Shown piece by piece: positions 37,518 through 45,533 of a stretch of 45,533 nucleotides of DNA. The notes below the pieces were generated by a model. That model made no database searches, was not told the DNA's origin, and was given only the letters and a program-made list of their open reading frames with translations. The position numbers and the translations under genes are program-made. Each line of letters starts with the position of its first letter. Position 1 is the first letter of the stretch. The DNA is from Paracidovorax wautersii (GTDB lineage Bacteria; Pseudomonadota; Gammaproteobacteria; Burkholderiales; Burkholderiaceae_C), in contig WNDQ01000029.1 of NCBI GenBank assembly GCA_009912175.1, forward strand, positions 1 to 45,533, written 5' to 3'.

Positions 37518-38423
37518 ATGCTCGACCTGCGCCAGCTCCGGTACTTCATCGCGGTCGCCGAAACCGAGAACGTGGGCCGTGCGGCCGAGCAGCTGCACAT
37601 CTCGCAATCGCCGCTGAGCCGGCAGATCAAACAGCTCGAAGAGCAGCTTGGCGTGCTGTTGTTCGAGCGAAGCAAGAAGCGCATCCGGCTCACGCAGGAG
37701 GGGCGCGACTTGCTCGGGGAGGCGCGCACGCTGATGGCGAACGCCAGGCGGGTCGAGACGTTTGCCCGGCGTCTGGGCACGGGCAGCGCGGGGCGCCTGG
37801 CCATTGGCTATGTGGAGGGCGCGATGTACGCGAACGTCGTGAGCCCCAGCGTGCGGGCCCTCAAGGCGGCCAGTCCGTCCGTGACGCTGTCTCTGCAGGC
37901 GCTCGGGAGCGCAACGCAGTTCGACTACCTTCGCCGCCACATGCTCGACGTCGGGCTGGCGTACCGGATGCCGGAGAAAAAGTCCGGCTTGAGCGGCGCC
38001 CTGGTCCTGGACGAACCGCTGACACTGGCGATCCCGAAAGGCCATGCCTTGTGCCGTTCGAGAAGCATCAAGCCGGCCCAGTTGGACGGCCAGACATGGA
38101 TCACGGTCACGCGCCAGCCGGTGGACACGATCCGCGCGGCCTTGCTCGTCGCATGTCGCGACGCCGGCTTCACGCCGGACATCGCCTACGAGACGTCCGA
38201 CCCGCTGGCCTCGTTGTATCTCGTCAGCGCCGGGCTGGGCGTGGCGCTGGTGCAGTCGGCCCTGAAAGCCAACGCACCGGCCGGCATCAGCTTTCGTGAC
38301 ATGGGCTGGCTCAAGCTCCGGGTGAAGCTCTATCTGGTCTGGCGCTCCGATGACAGCCGCCCGCTCGTGACGGCCTTTCGTGAGGCGGTGGGCACGCTGA
38401 TGGGGAACGCTGTCACCGTTTGA
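37518..38423 (+). CDS. LysR-family transcriptional regulator
   Basis: This encodes a 301-residue LysR-type regulator. The helix-turn-helix is at residues 1-60 (LRQLRYFIAVAETENVGRAAEQLHISQSPLSRQIKQLEEQLGVLLFERS), then a linker helix and the effector domain (GRLAIGYVEGAMYANVVSP onward). It is divergent from azoR with a 137-base gap, which suggests it controls azoR and the YciI-like gene. GTCCT-CAA-AGGAC at 37499-37511 is a short inverted repeat next to its ribosome site (AAAGGA) and might take part in autoregulation. The inducer is unknown. Confidence 0.92.
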   Translation: MLDLRQLRYFIAVAETENVGRAAEQLHISQSPLSRQIKQLEEQLGVLLFERSKKRIRLTQEGRDLLGEARTLMANARRVETFARRLGTGSAGRLAIGYVEGAMYANVVSPSVRALKAASPSVTLSLQALGSATQFDYLRRHMLDVGLAYRMPEKKSGLSGALVLDEPLTLAIPKGHALCRSRSIKPAQLDGQTWITVTRQPVDTIRAALLVACRDAGFTPDIAYETSDPLASLYLVSAGLGVALVQSALKANAPAGISFRDMGWLKLRVKLYLVWRSDDSRPLVTAFREAVGTLMGNAVTV

Positions 38424-38486
38424 CGCTGGGCGATGGCCGCGCTTGACGGCGATGCCGACGGGCCCCTGCGTGGGCCGGACGGCGGA

Positions 38487-39410
38487 TCAGCGGGCGCTAC
38501 CGGCCGCTGACAGGATGGCCAGGCCCGCCTTGGCGCCGGACGCGCGGCCCATGGCCTGGGCGATGAAATGGCCGGCTTCGGCCAGGGCGTGCAGGTCGAT
38601 GCCGGTCTCGAAGCCCAGGGCGTGCAGCAGGTGGACCAGGTCTTCGCTGGCCACATTGCCGCTGGCGCCGCGCGCGTAAGGACAGCCGCCCAGTCCGGCC
38701 ACCGCGCCGTCGAACGTGCGCAGGCCCAGGTCCAGCTCCGCGCAGACGTTGGCGATGGCCGTGCCATAGGTGTCGTGGAAGTGCCCGGCCAGGCGCGCGG
38801 CGGGGATGTCGGCCAGCAGCCGTTCGAGCAGCGCGCGGGTCGAGGCCGGCGTGCCATGCCCGATGGTGTCGCCCAGCGACAGCTCGTGGCATCCCATGTC
38901 CAGCAGCGCCAGCGCCACGTGCTGCACGGCCTCGGGCGCGACCGGTCCTTCGTAAGGGCAGCCGAGCACGCATGAGATATAGCCGCGCACCGGAATGCCC
39001 GCCGCGCGCGCCCGGGCCGCGACCGGCCTGAAGCGCGCCAGGCTCTCGTCGATCGAGCAGTTGATGTTGCGTTGTGAAAAACTCTCGGAGGCCGCGCCGA
39101 ACACCGCGACCTCGTCGCAGCCGGCCGCCAGCGCCGCCTCCAGCCCCTGCAGGTTGGGGGTGAGCGCGCTGTAGACCAGGCCCGGCGTGCGCGGGATGCC
39201 TTGCATGACCTGGGCGGCGTCGGCCATCTGCGGCACCCACTTGGGTGAGACGAAGGCCGTGGCCTCGATGTGGCGCACGCCGGCCTGCGCCAGCCGGGTG
39301 ATGAGCGCGATCTTGGTGGCCGTGGGGACCTGGACGGACTCGTTCTGGAGGCCGTCGCGCGGTCCGACTTCGACGACCTTGACGGCGGTGGAGTGGGTGG
39401 GGTGGGACAT
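38487..39410 (-). CDS. mvaB: Hydroxymethylglutaryl-CoA lyase
   Basis: This enzyme splits HMG-CoA into acetyl-CoA and acetoacetate. The 307-residue TIM-barrel protein has VVEVGPRDGLQNE (metal and substrate site), SPKWVPQMADA, FGAASESFSQRNIN, LGDTIGHGTP, HFHDTYG (metal-binding histidines) and the diagnostic signature GGCPYARGASGNVASEDLV containing the catalytic cysteine. It serves leucine breakdown in many bacteria. Here it is the last gene of an operon with HMG-CoA reductase, 16 bases after the permease gene, so its main role is probably mevalonate catabolism. Confidence 0.95.
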   Translation of the reverse strand: MSHPTHSTAVKVVEVGPRDGLQNESVQVPTATKIALITRLAQAGVRHIEATAFVSPKWVPQMADAAQVMQGIPRTPGLVYSALTPNLQGLEAALAAGCDEVAVFGAASESFSQRNINCSIDESLARFRPVAARARAAGIPVRGYISCVLGCPYEGPVAPEAVQHVALALLDMGCHELSLGDTIGHGTPASTRALLERLLADIPAARLAGHFHDTYGTAIANVCAELDLGLRTFDGAVAGLGGCPYARGASGNVASEDLVHLLHALGFETGIDLHALAEAGHFIAQAMGRASGAKAGLAILSAAGSAR

Positions 39411-39426
39411 CGGAGCCTGTGGTCGG

Positions 39427-40809
39427 TCAGAACAGCTTGACGATGGCGGGCACGCTCAGCACCGCCGTGTAATAGCCCATGAACTGGACCCCGGTGTTGA
39501 AGCCGAAACCGCGCGAGAGCAAACCCCCCAGCAGGCCCATGGTCAGGATCACGAGCAGCCCGAGCAATTGCCCTTCCCAGACGCTGATGACGATGATCAG
39601 GCCCACGAAGGTGGCGATGATGGCTTCGTGGCTGACCCGGCGCGAGACGAACAGTGCCGCCCGGCGCGCGAAGTTCATGGCGAAGGGGTAGGACACCACC
39701 GCCGCCAGCAGCACGGCCAGCATGCCGTAGCCCAGGAACTCCCAGTGGTTGAGCAGGTTGTGCAGGTTGTGCGTCTGGCCGGTGGCGGCGTCCACGGTGA
39801 AGCGCGGTGGCGCGTTGAACAGGGGTGCGGCCGGGCCGGCGGCCACGGGGCTGAGCGGCAGGCCGAAGGCGATCAGCGGGATTAGCGCCTCGGCGATGTA
39901 GGTGGCCTCGGTCACGCCGTTGCGCGCACTCAGCACCGTCGTGAGGCGATGGTAGGCATGCTTGATGCGCGAGCCCACCAGTTCGCCCAGCACCACGGTC
40001 ATGGCCACGGGGCTGAACACGAAGGTGGCGCTGGAGATGGTGGCCGTGATCAGCGTCCAGCGGGTCTGCACGCGGTCCATCACGCGCAGTGGGTTGGGAA
40101 AGTAGCCCGACCAGCCCTTGACGTCGGGCGCGAGGTTGAACTGGCGCACCTGGTCGCGCCGCATGCGCTGGCGGCCGGTCGGCGCGATCACGGTGAACAG
40201 GTCCGCGATCAGCGGCCCGATGGCGATGCCCAGAAAGTAGCTGATGCTGAGCTTGACGTCGTATTTGGCCGTGAGGCTCTGCAGCGCGATGATGACCACC
40301 ACGAACGGAATCAGCAGCGCGACCGACGCCCAGCGGCCGGCCGAGAAGTAGGCGATCAGCAGCGCGGCGGCCAGGAAGATCCAGGGCGCGGTCTTGGTGA
40401 TGGTGGCCCCGAACGGCGCGAGCATCACGGCGAACAGCACGGCCAGCGGCACGGCCACGAAGGCCGCCACAATGGCGCCCGAGACCATCTTGCGCAGCGC
40501 GATGTGCGGCACCCCCAGCTTGCGCAGCATGTTGGCGTCCTGCAGCAGTGGCGTGGCCAGCGTGTCGCCCGGGATGCCCAGCAGCGCGGTGGGAACCGCG
40601 TGCGTCATGTGTTTGGCCACGGCGCCGGCCAGGAAGAAGGTGAAGATGCCGGCTGGCGGCGTTCCCAGCAGGACCACCAGCAGGGTGAGCGGGGCCAGCG
40701 TGGTGGTCTCGTCGGTGCCGGAGACCAGGCCGATGGCGGCAAACACCACCGCGCCCAGCAGCCCCATGGCGGCGGCGACGGTGATGTCGTTGATCAGTTG
40801 AGGATCCAT
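39427..40809 (-). CDS. Tripartite tricarboxylate transporter (TctA-family) large permease
   Basis: This encodes a 460-residue membrane protein of the TctA family with about 10-12 hydrophobic segments. Family features include the N-terminal GLLGAVVFAAIGLVSGTDETTTLAPLTLLVVLLGTPPAGIFTFFLAGAVAKHM and the repeated half beginning VTEATYIAEALIPLIAFGLPLSPVAAGPAAP. TctA permeases normally work with a small TctB subunit and a periplasmic TctC receptor. Here a two-helix protein precedes it, and no TctC gene is present. The operon context suggests mevalonate or a related hydroxy acid as substrate; that is inference. The start has an AGGAG site eight bases upstream. Confidence 0.88.
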   Translation of the reverse strand: MDPQLINDITVAAAMGLLGAVVFAAIGLVSGTDETTTLAPLTLLVVLLGTPPAGIFTFFLAGAVAKHMTHAVPTALLGIPGDTLATPLLQDANMLRKLGVPHIALRKMVSGAIVAAFVAVPLAVLFAVMLAPFGATITKTAPWIFLAAALLIAYFSAGRWASVALLIPFVVVIIALQSLTAKYDVKLSISYFLGIAIGPLIADLFTVIAPTGRQRMRRDQVRQFNLAPDVKGWSGYFPNPLRVMDRVQTRWTLITATISSATFVFSPVAMTVVLGELVGSRIKHAYHRLTTVLSARNGVTEATYIAEALIPLIAFGLPLSPVAAGPAAPLFNAPPRFTVDAATGQTHNLHNLLNHWEFLGYGMLAVLLAAVVSYPFAMNFARRAALFVSRRVSHEAIIATFVGLIIVISVWEGQLLGLLVILTMGLLGGLLSRGFGFNTGVQFMGYYTAVLSVPAIVKLF

Positions 40810-40827
40810 GTCATGTGCTCCTGGCGG

Positions 40828-41271
40828 TCAGCGGGGCGTCGCGCCGCGGGGGGTGTTTTCGTTGTGCGCGAACAGCTCGTAGAGCTTGAGCTCCTTGAGC
40901 TCCTGCACCACCACGGGCGGCAGGTCGGCGATGCGGCCCAGGCCGCCGGGCTGCTGCGCCAGGTCCTCCAGAACCTCGCGGCGCCAGGCGGGATCGGTCG
41001 AGGCGTCCTGCTCGGTCACCTGGCGTTTGGGCGGAAAGGCGCGCGCGCAGATCACGCCCGCGATCACGCAGCCGGCCAGGCCGGCAAGCATGGCGTAGGA
41101 GTGCGCGAGCTGCCGGGATTCGACGATGCTGGCGAGCCAGCGGCTGGCCAGCAGAAAACCGGTCACGCTGATGCCGATGCCGATCACGATGGACCAGGCC
41201 AGGTGCCGCAGGTCGACGGTGTCGCCCCACACTTCGGCCAGCGCGCCGCGGGCGGGCTCTTGGGATGCCAT
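40828..41271 (-). CDS. Small two-helix membrane protein in the mevalonate operon
   Basis: I do not recognise a named family. The 147-residue protein has two clear membrane helices, LAWSIVIGIGISVTGFLLAS (about residues 24-45) and YAMLAGLAGCVIAGVICARA (about 59-79). A soluble charged C-terminal half follows, with RREVLEDLAQQPGGLGRIADLPPVVVQELKELKLYELFAH. It lies between HMG-CoA reductase and the TctA-like permease, 18 bases before the permease gene. It is a candidate for the small transporter subunit, but typical TctB proteins have four helices, so it would be an unusual partner. Confidence 0.75.
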   Translation of the reverse strand: MASQEPARGALAEVWGDTVDLRHLAWSIVIGIGISVTGFLLASRWLASIVESRQLAHSYAMLAGLAGCVIAGVICARAFPPKRQVTEQDASTDPAWRREVLEDLAQQPGGLGRIADLPPVVVQELKELKLYELFAHNENTPRGATPR

Positions 41272-41360
41272 GCTTGTCTCCTGGTTGTTGCTTGGGGATG
41301 GCGAGCGCCGGCGGGCTGCCGGCGCGCGGGGAAAGCGCGGTCTTTGCCGAGGGCCCGGGC

Positions 41361-42650
<1,290 letters not shown>

Positions 42651-42680
42651 GAACTACTCCAGAAGTCAATCGTGATGGCT

Positions 42681-42736
42681 GAACTGTATGGAAACTGTAC
42701 CCTTAGTGACAGGTACAGTTTGGGCGAACAGTATCA
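42681..42736. promoter_or_regulatory. Palindromic operator between mvaA and the MocR regulator
   Basis: AAACTGTACC (42692-42701) and GGTACAGTTT (42712-42721) are a perfect 10-bp inverted repeat around a 10-bp spacer. Related half-sites GAACTGTATGG (42681-42691) and GAACAGTATC (from about 42726) flank it on both sides. The centres are about one to two helical turns apart. The array lies in the 143-base divergent gap and probably binds the GntR/MocR protein to control both transcripts. Confidence 0.8.
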
Positions 42737-42793
42737 TTGCACCGCAGCAAACAAGCCCCGCTGCGGACGCATTTCTTTCCTCTGGAGACGGCC

Positions 42794-44218
42794 ATGGCGG
42801 ACCCTGGAAACAGCACGAGCGGCGGCCGGCCGGCGCCGATTGCCGAGAAGCTGGCGGCCCTCATCGGGCAGCAGATCGCCCAGGGCCTCTACCGGCCGGG
42901 CGACAAGCTGCCGTCGCTGCGCGAACTGGCGCAACTGCACCGCTATGCCAAGAACACGGTGGTCGCGGCCTTCGATCTGCTGGTCTCGCGCGGCGCCATC
43001 GAGCCCCGGCGGGGATCGGGCTTCTACGTGACGGCGCAGGCCACGGGCACCCGGCACCCGGACGACGAGGCCGGCCTGCTCGGGCGGGCCATGGACACGG
43101 TCTGGCTGATGCGCGAGCAGCTCAAGACCCAGCCCGAGGCGGTCGCCCTGGGCGATGGTTTCCCGCCCGTCGAATGGCTGGCCGACATGCGGCTCGACCG
43201 CTACCACCAGAAGGTCGTGAGGACCGGGCTGGGCTCGCTGTTCCGCTATGGCAGCCGCTACGGCTACGCCCCGCTGCGCGAGAGCCTGGTGCGCAAGCTG
43301 GCGGTGTTCGGCCTGGAGACCGCGCCCGGCCAACTGGTGCTCACGCACGGCGCCAACGAGGCGCTCGACCTGGTGATCCGTTACTTCGTGCCGCCGGGCG
43401 CGACGGTGCTGGTCGACGAGCCCGGCTACTACCTGCTGTTCGGCAAGCTCAAGCTCGCGGGGGTGCGTGTGATTGGCGTGCCGCGGCTGGCCGACGGCCC
43501 GGACGTGGCGGCGCTGGAGGCCATCCTGGCGCAGGAGCGTCCGCGGCTGTTCTTCACGCAGTCGCTGGCGCACAACCCGACCGGCTCCGACATCTCGGCG
43601 GCCAAGGCCTACCGCGTGTTGCAACTGGCCGAGCGCCACAACCTGATGCTGGTCGAGGACGACCCGCTGGCCGATTTCAAGCCGACCGCCGCGGTGCGCC
43701 TGGCCACGCTCGACCAGCTTGAGCGCACGATCTACATCGGCAGCTTTTCCAAGTCGTTCTCGGCGGCGCTGCGGGTGGGCTTCATCGCCTGCAATGCCGC
43801 GCTGGCCAGCGACCTGGCCGACCTCAAGGCCCTGGTCCACGTGAGCGGCTCCGAGTATTGCGAGCGCATGGTCGACGTGATGCTGCGCGAAGGCCACTAC
43901 GAACGCCACCTGGTGCGCCTGCGTCAGCGCCTGGGCCAGGCGACCTCGCAGGCTCTGCGCTGGTTCGACGAGCAGGGCTGCGAGGTGTTTGCGCGCAGCG
44001 CGCAGGCGCTGTACCTGTGGGCCGCATTTCCGGGTGTGGATGATTCGCTGCAACTGGCCGCCTGGCTGCAGCCGCACCGCGTCACGATGGCGCCGGGGCG
44101 CGTGTTCCAGCTCGACCCGACGGCCCCGTCGCGCTGGTCGCGCTGCAACGTCGGCGCCATGCTGGACCCACGTTTTCGCGCCGTGCTGCCGGCGTTGCTG
44201 GCGGCCGGCCGCGCGTGA
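42794..44218 (+). CDS. MocR-type (GntR-aminotransferase) transcriptional regulator
   Basis: This encodes a 474-residue MocR-family regulator: a GntR winged helix joined to a class I aminotransferase fold. The winged helix covers the first 80 residues (IAEKLAALIGQQIAQGLYRPGDKLPSLRELAQLHRYAKNTVVAAFDLLVSRGAIEPRRGSGFYV). The aminotransferase part shows GYAPLRESLVRKL, LTHGANEALDLVIRYF, the ANxPTG-like HNPTGSDIS, EDDPLADF and the PLP lysine as Lys320 in GSFSKSFSAALRVGF. It is divergent from the mevalonate operon and shares the palindromic region, so it is the likely regulator. PLP may be the cofactor sensed. The start at 42794 has a GGAGA site five bases upstream. Confidence 0.93.
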   Translation: MADPGNSTSGGRPAPIAEKLAALIGQQIAQGLYRPGDKLPSLRELAQLHRYAKNTVVAAFDLLVSRGAIEPRRGSGFYVTAQATGTRHPDDEAGLLGRAMDTVWLMREQLKTQPEAVALGDGFPPVEWLADMRLDRYHQKVVRTGLGSLFRYGSRYGYAPLRESLVRKLAVFGLETAPGQLVLTHGANEALDLVIRYFVPPGATVLVDEPGYYLLFGKLKLAGVRVIGVPRLADGPDVAALEAILAQERPRLFFTQSLAHNPTGSDISAAKAYRVLQLAERHNLMLVEDDPLADFKPTAAVRLATLDQLERTIYIGSFSKSFSAALRVGFIACNAALASDLADLKALVHVSGSEYCERMVDVMLREGHYERHLVRLRQRLGQATSQALRWFDEQGCEVFARSAQALYLWAAFPGVDDSLQLAAWLQPHRVTMAPGRVFQLDPTAPSRWSRCNVGAMLDPRFRAVLPALLAAGRA

Positions 44219-44230
44219 GCGCGCCAGGGC

Positions 44231-44994
44231 TCAGGCCTGCTGCCGCAGCCAGTCCAGCACGCCGCCGCCGACCACGCGGCCGCTGCTCAGGCAGGCGGTG
44301 AGCAGGTAGCCGCCGGTGGGCGCTTCCCAGTCGGTCATCTCGCCGGCGCAGAACACGCCGGGCAGCCGGCGCAGCATGAGGTTGGGCGCCATGGCTTCCA
44401 GGCGCACGCCGCCGGCGGTGCTGATGGCTTCGTCGATGGGGCGCGGTGCGGCCAGGGTCAGCGGCAGGGCCTTGATGGCGGCGCCCAGCCAGACCGGGTC
44501 GGCCATCTGTTCGCGGCTGAGCACTTCGTACAGCAGCGCGGCCTTGGCGCCGTGCAGGCCCAGGCGCGACTTGAGGTGGCTGGCCAGCGAGCGCGAGCCG
44601 CGCGGGTGGCGCAGTTCGGCCATGACGCGTTCGCTGCTGTGGTCGGGCAGCAGGTCCAGCGTGAGGCTGGCGCTGCCGTGCCGCGCGATGTCGTCGCGCA
44701 GCCAGGACGAGGCGGCGTAGACCAGGCTGCCTTCGATGCCGGTGCGGGTGATGACGAATTCACCGCGCCGCTCGAAGCGCGGCTGGCGCAGGCCGTCGAC
44801 CTTGAGCGAGACCGCCTTGAGCGGCTCGCCCGCGAAGCGCTCGCGCAGGTGGTCGCTCCAGCCGGCGCGCGGCTGGCCGGCCGCGTCCTGGGTGCGCACG
44901 TCGAAGCCGCAATTGGCGGGCAGCAGCGGCGCGACGTCGACGCCGCTGGCGCGCAGCGGTTCGGCCCAGCTGCCGTCCGAGCCCAGCTTGGAGA
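44231..44994 (-). pseudogene. C-terminal part of a PP_4765-like flavoprotein, truncated by an IS element
   Basis: The open frame contains the C-terminal two thirds of an NAD(P)/FAD-dependent oxidoreductase of the HI0933/BaiN superfamily, PP_4765-like type. Recognisable blocks are LGSDGSWAEPLRASGVDVAPLLPANCGFDV, RRGEFVITRTGIEGSLVYAAS, AISTAGGVRLEAM and the FAD-binding end RRLPGVFCAGEMTDWEAPTGGYLLTACLSSGRVVG. Homologues have about 400 residues; about 255 remain here. Family character stops at SKLGSDG near 44992, where sequence typical of an IS3 end begins. The N-terminal part with the FAD GxGxxG motif is missing and may lie beyond the window, across the insertion sequence. Function of the family is unclear. 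Confidence 0.8.
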
Positions 44995-45533
44995 GGTGGC
45001 GCCGCTTGTTCGGACAGGGGCCCGAGATTTTTAAGTGGGACCGCCGGAGCAGTCATGCTGACGATTTGATCGCAGGCAGCGTCGCGAAGTATGCCTCATC
45101 CGGCGTCTGGTCTTCCAGACTCGAATGAGGTCGCCTTTGGTTGTATAGGTTCATGTAGTCGCCGATCGAGCGCCGGGCGTGGCTGACCGACTCATAGGCC
45201 TTCAGATACACCTCCTCGTACTTGACGCTTCGCCACACGCGCTCAACGAACACGTTGTCGCGCCAGGCTCTCTTGTCGTCCATGGACAGCTTGATGCCGC
45301 GATCCAGCACCGCGTCGGTAAAGGCGGTTGCGGTGAACTGGCTGCCCTGGTCGGTGTTGACGATTTCCGGCTGCCCGTATTTCGCGAACGCTTCTTCCAA
45401 CGCCTCAACCGCATGGATTGCTTCCATCGTGATCGCCACCCGGTGGGCCAGTACCTTGCGGCTGGCCCAGTCCACCACCGCCGTCAGATACACGAAGCCT
45501 CGTGCCATCGGGATGTAGCTGGTGTCGAGCGCC
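44995..45533 (-). mobile_element. IS3-family insertion sequence, partial
   Basis: This is the right-hand end of an IS3-family element: a non-coding terminus at about 44995-45052 and the C-terminal part of the transposase, which runs off the window edge. The left boundary is placed where the interrupted flavoprotein frame loses similarity, and is accurate only to a few bases. The opposite terminus and any target duplication are outside the window. Confidence 0.8.
45053..45533 (-). CDS. IS3-family transposase OrfB (integrase core), 5'-truncated by the window edge
   Basis: The fragment covers about 160 residues of an rve integrase domain. The DDE triad is visible: the first aspartate in ALDTSYIPMARGFVYL, the second in VNTDQGSQFT and the glutamate in DNVFVERVWRSVKYEEVY. 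The C-terminal YNQRRPHSSLEDQTPDEAYF is typical of IS3 OrfB. The frame is open to the window end, so the start codon and the upstream OrfA lie outside. The product would act on the element's own ends. Confidence 0.95.
   Translation of the reverse strand, partial: ALDTSYIPMARGFVYLTAVVDWASRKVLAHRVAITMEAIHAVEALEEAFAKYGQPEIVNTDQGSQFTATAFTDAVLDRGIKLSMDDKRAWRDNVFVERVWRSVKYEEVYLKAYESVSHARRSIGDYMNLYNQRRPHSSLEDQTPDEAYFATLPAIKSSA

Overview
The window looks like part of a draft contig from a high-GC betaproteobacterium, most likely a member of the Comamonadaceae (Burkholderiales). The evidence is the Burkholderiales-type gene content and order (leuS-lptE-holA, dapB-bamE next to fur, ptsN-hprK), a class III glutamate-cysteine ligase, a Gcr-type membrane 'site-specific recombinase', and GC-rich codon use throughout. 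The left end is a run of almost pure G, which is probably a sequencing artefact. The right end stops inside an IS3-family insertion sequence, the usual place for a short-read contig to break.

Layout. 0.3-7.5 kb: apaG, a Gcr-type recombinase, thiL, gshA, and the pantothenate genes panB (frameshifted by a 4-bp duplication) and panC. 7.6-12.0 kb: the potassium uptake pair trkA-trkH, and proA. 12.1-22.5 kb: a nicotinate-catabolism island on the minus strand, lying between proA and holA. It holds a NicR/BpsR-like MarR regulator, a complete set of branched-chain-type ABC transporter genes (livK-livHM-livG-livF), a MobA-like gene, nicX, nicF and a nicB-like molybdenum hydroxylase subunit. Two of its genes are damaged, and nicA, nicC, nicD and nicE are absent from the window. 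22.6-31.9 kb: housekeeping genes holA, lptE, leuS, dapB, bamE, fur, hprK, ptsN, pgpA and pncC. 31.9-38.4 kb: a lytic transglycosylase, a Kef-type K+/H+ antiporter, a secreted alpha/beta hydrolase, a YciI-like protein, an azoreductase and a divergent LysR regulator. 38.5-44.2 kb: a mevalonate-catabolism operon (degradative HMG-CoA reductase, a small two-helix membrane protein, a TctA-family permease and HMG-CoA lyase) divergent from a MocR-type regulator, with a clear palindromic operator between them. 44.2-45.5 kb: a flavoprotein gene cut by the IS3-family element.

The most unusual non-coding content is a set of palindromic mobile elements. Two 268-bp copies, about 94% identical, have 31-bp terminal inverted repeats, two further internal inverted-repeat stems and 3-bp target duplications (TTA and TCA). 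Each is inserted exactly at the stop codon of a minus-strand gene. A separate 162-bp near-perfect palindrome with 48-bp perfect arms lies just upstream of the Kef antiporter gene. A nested hairpin lies between panC and trkH, and a short GC-rich palindromic repeat family sits immediately after three stop codons.

Functional reading. The island and the mevalonate operon are two separate carbon-scavenging modules, each with its own regulator and transporter. The island appears to be decaying, or is affected by assembly errors, while the mevalonate operon is intact. All identifications come from reading the sequence; no database search was run.
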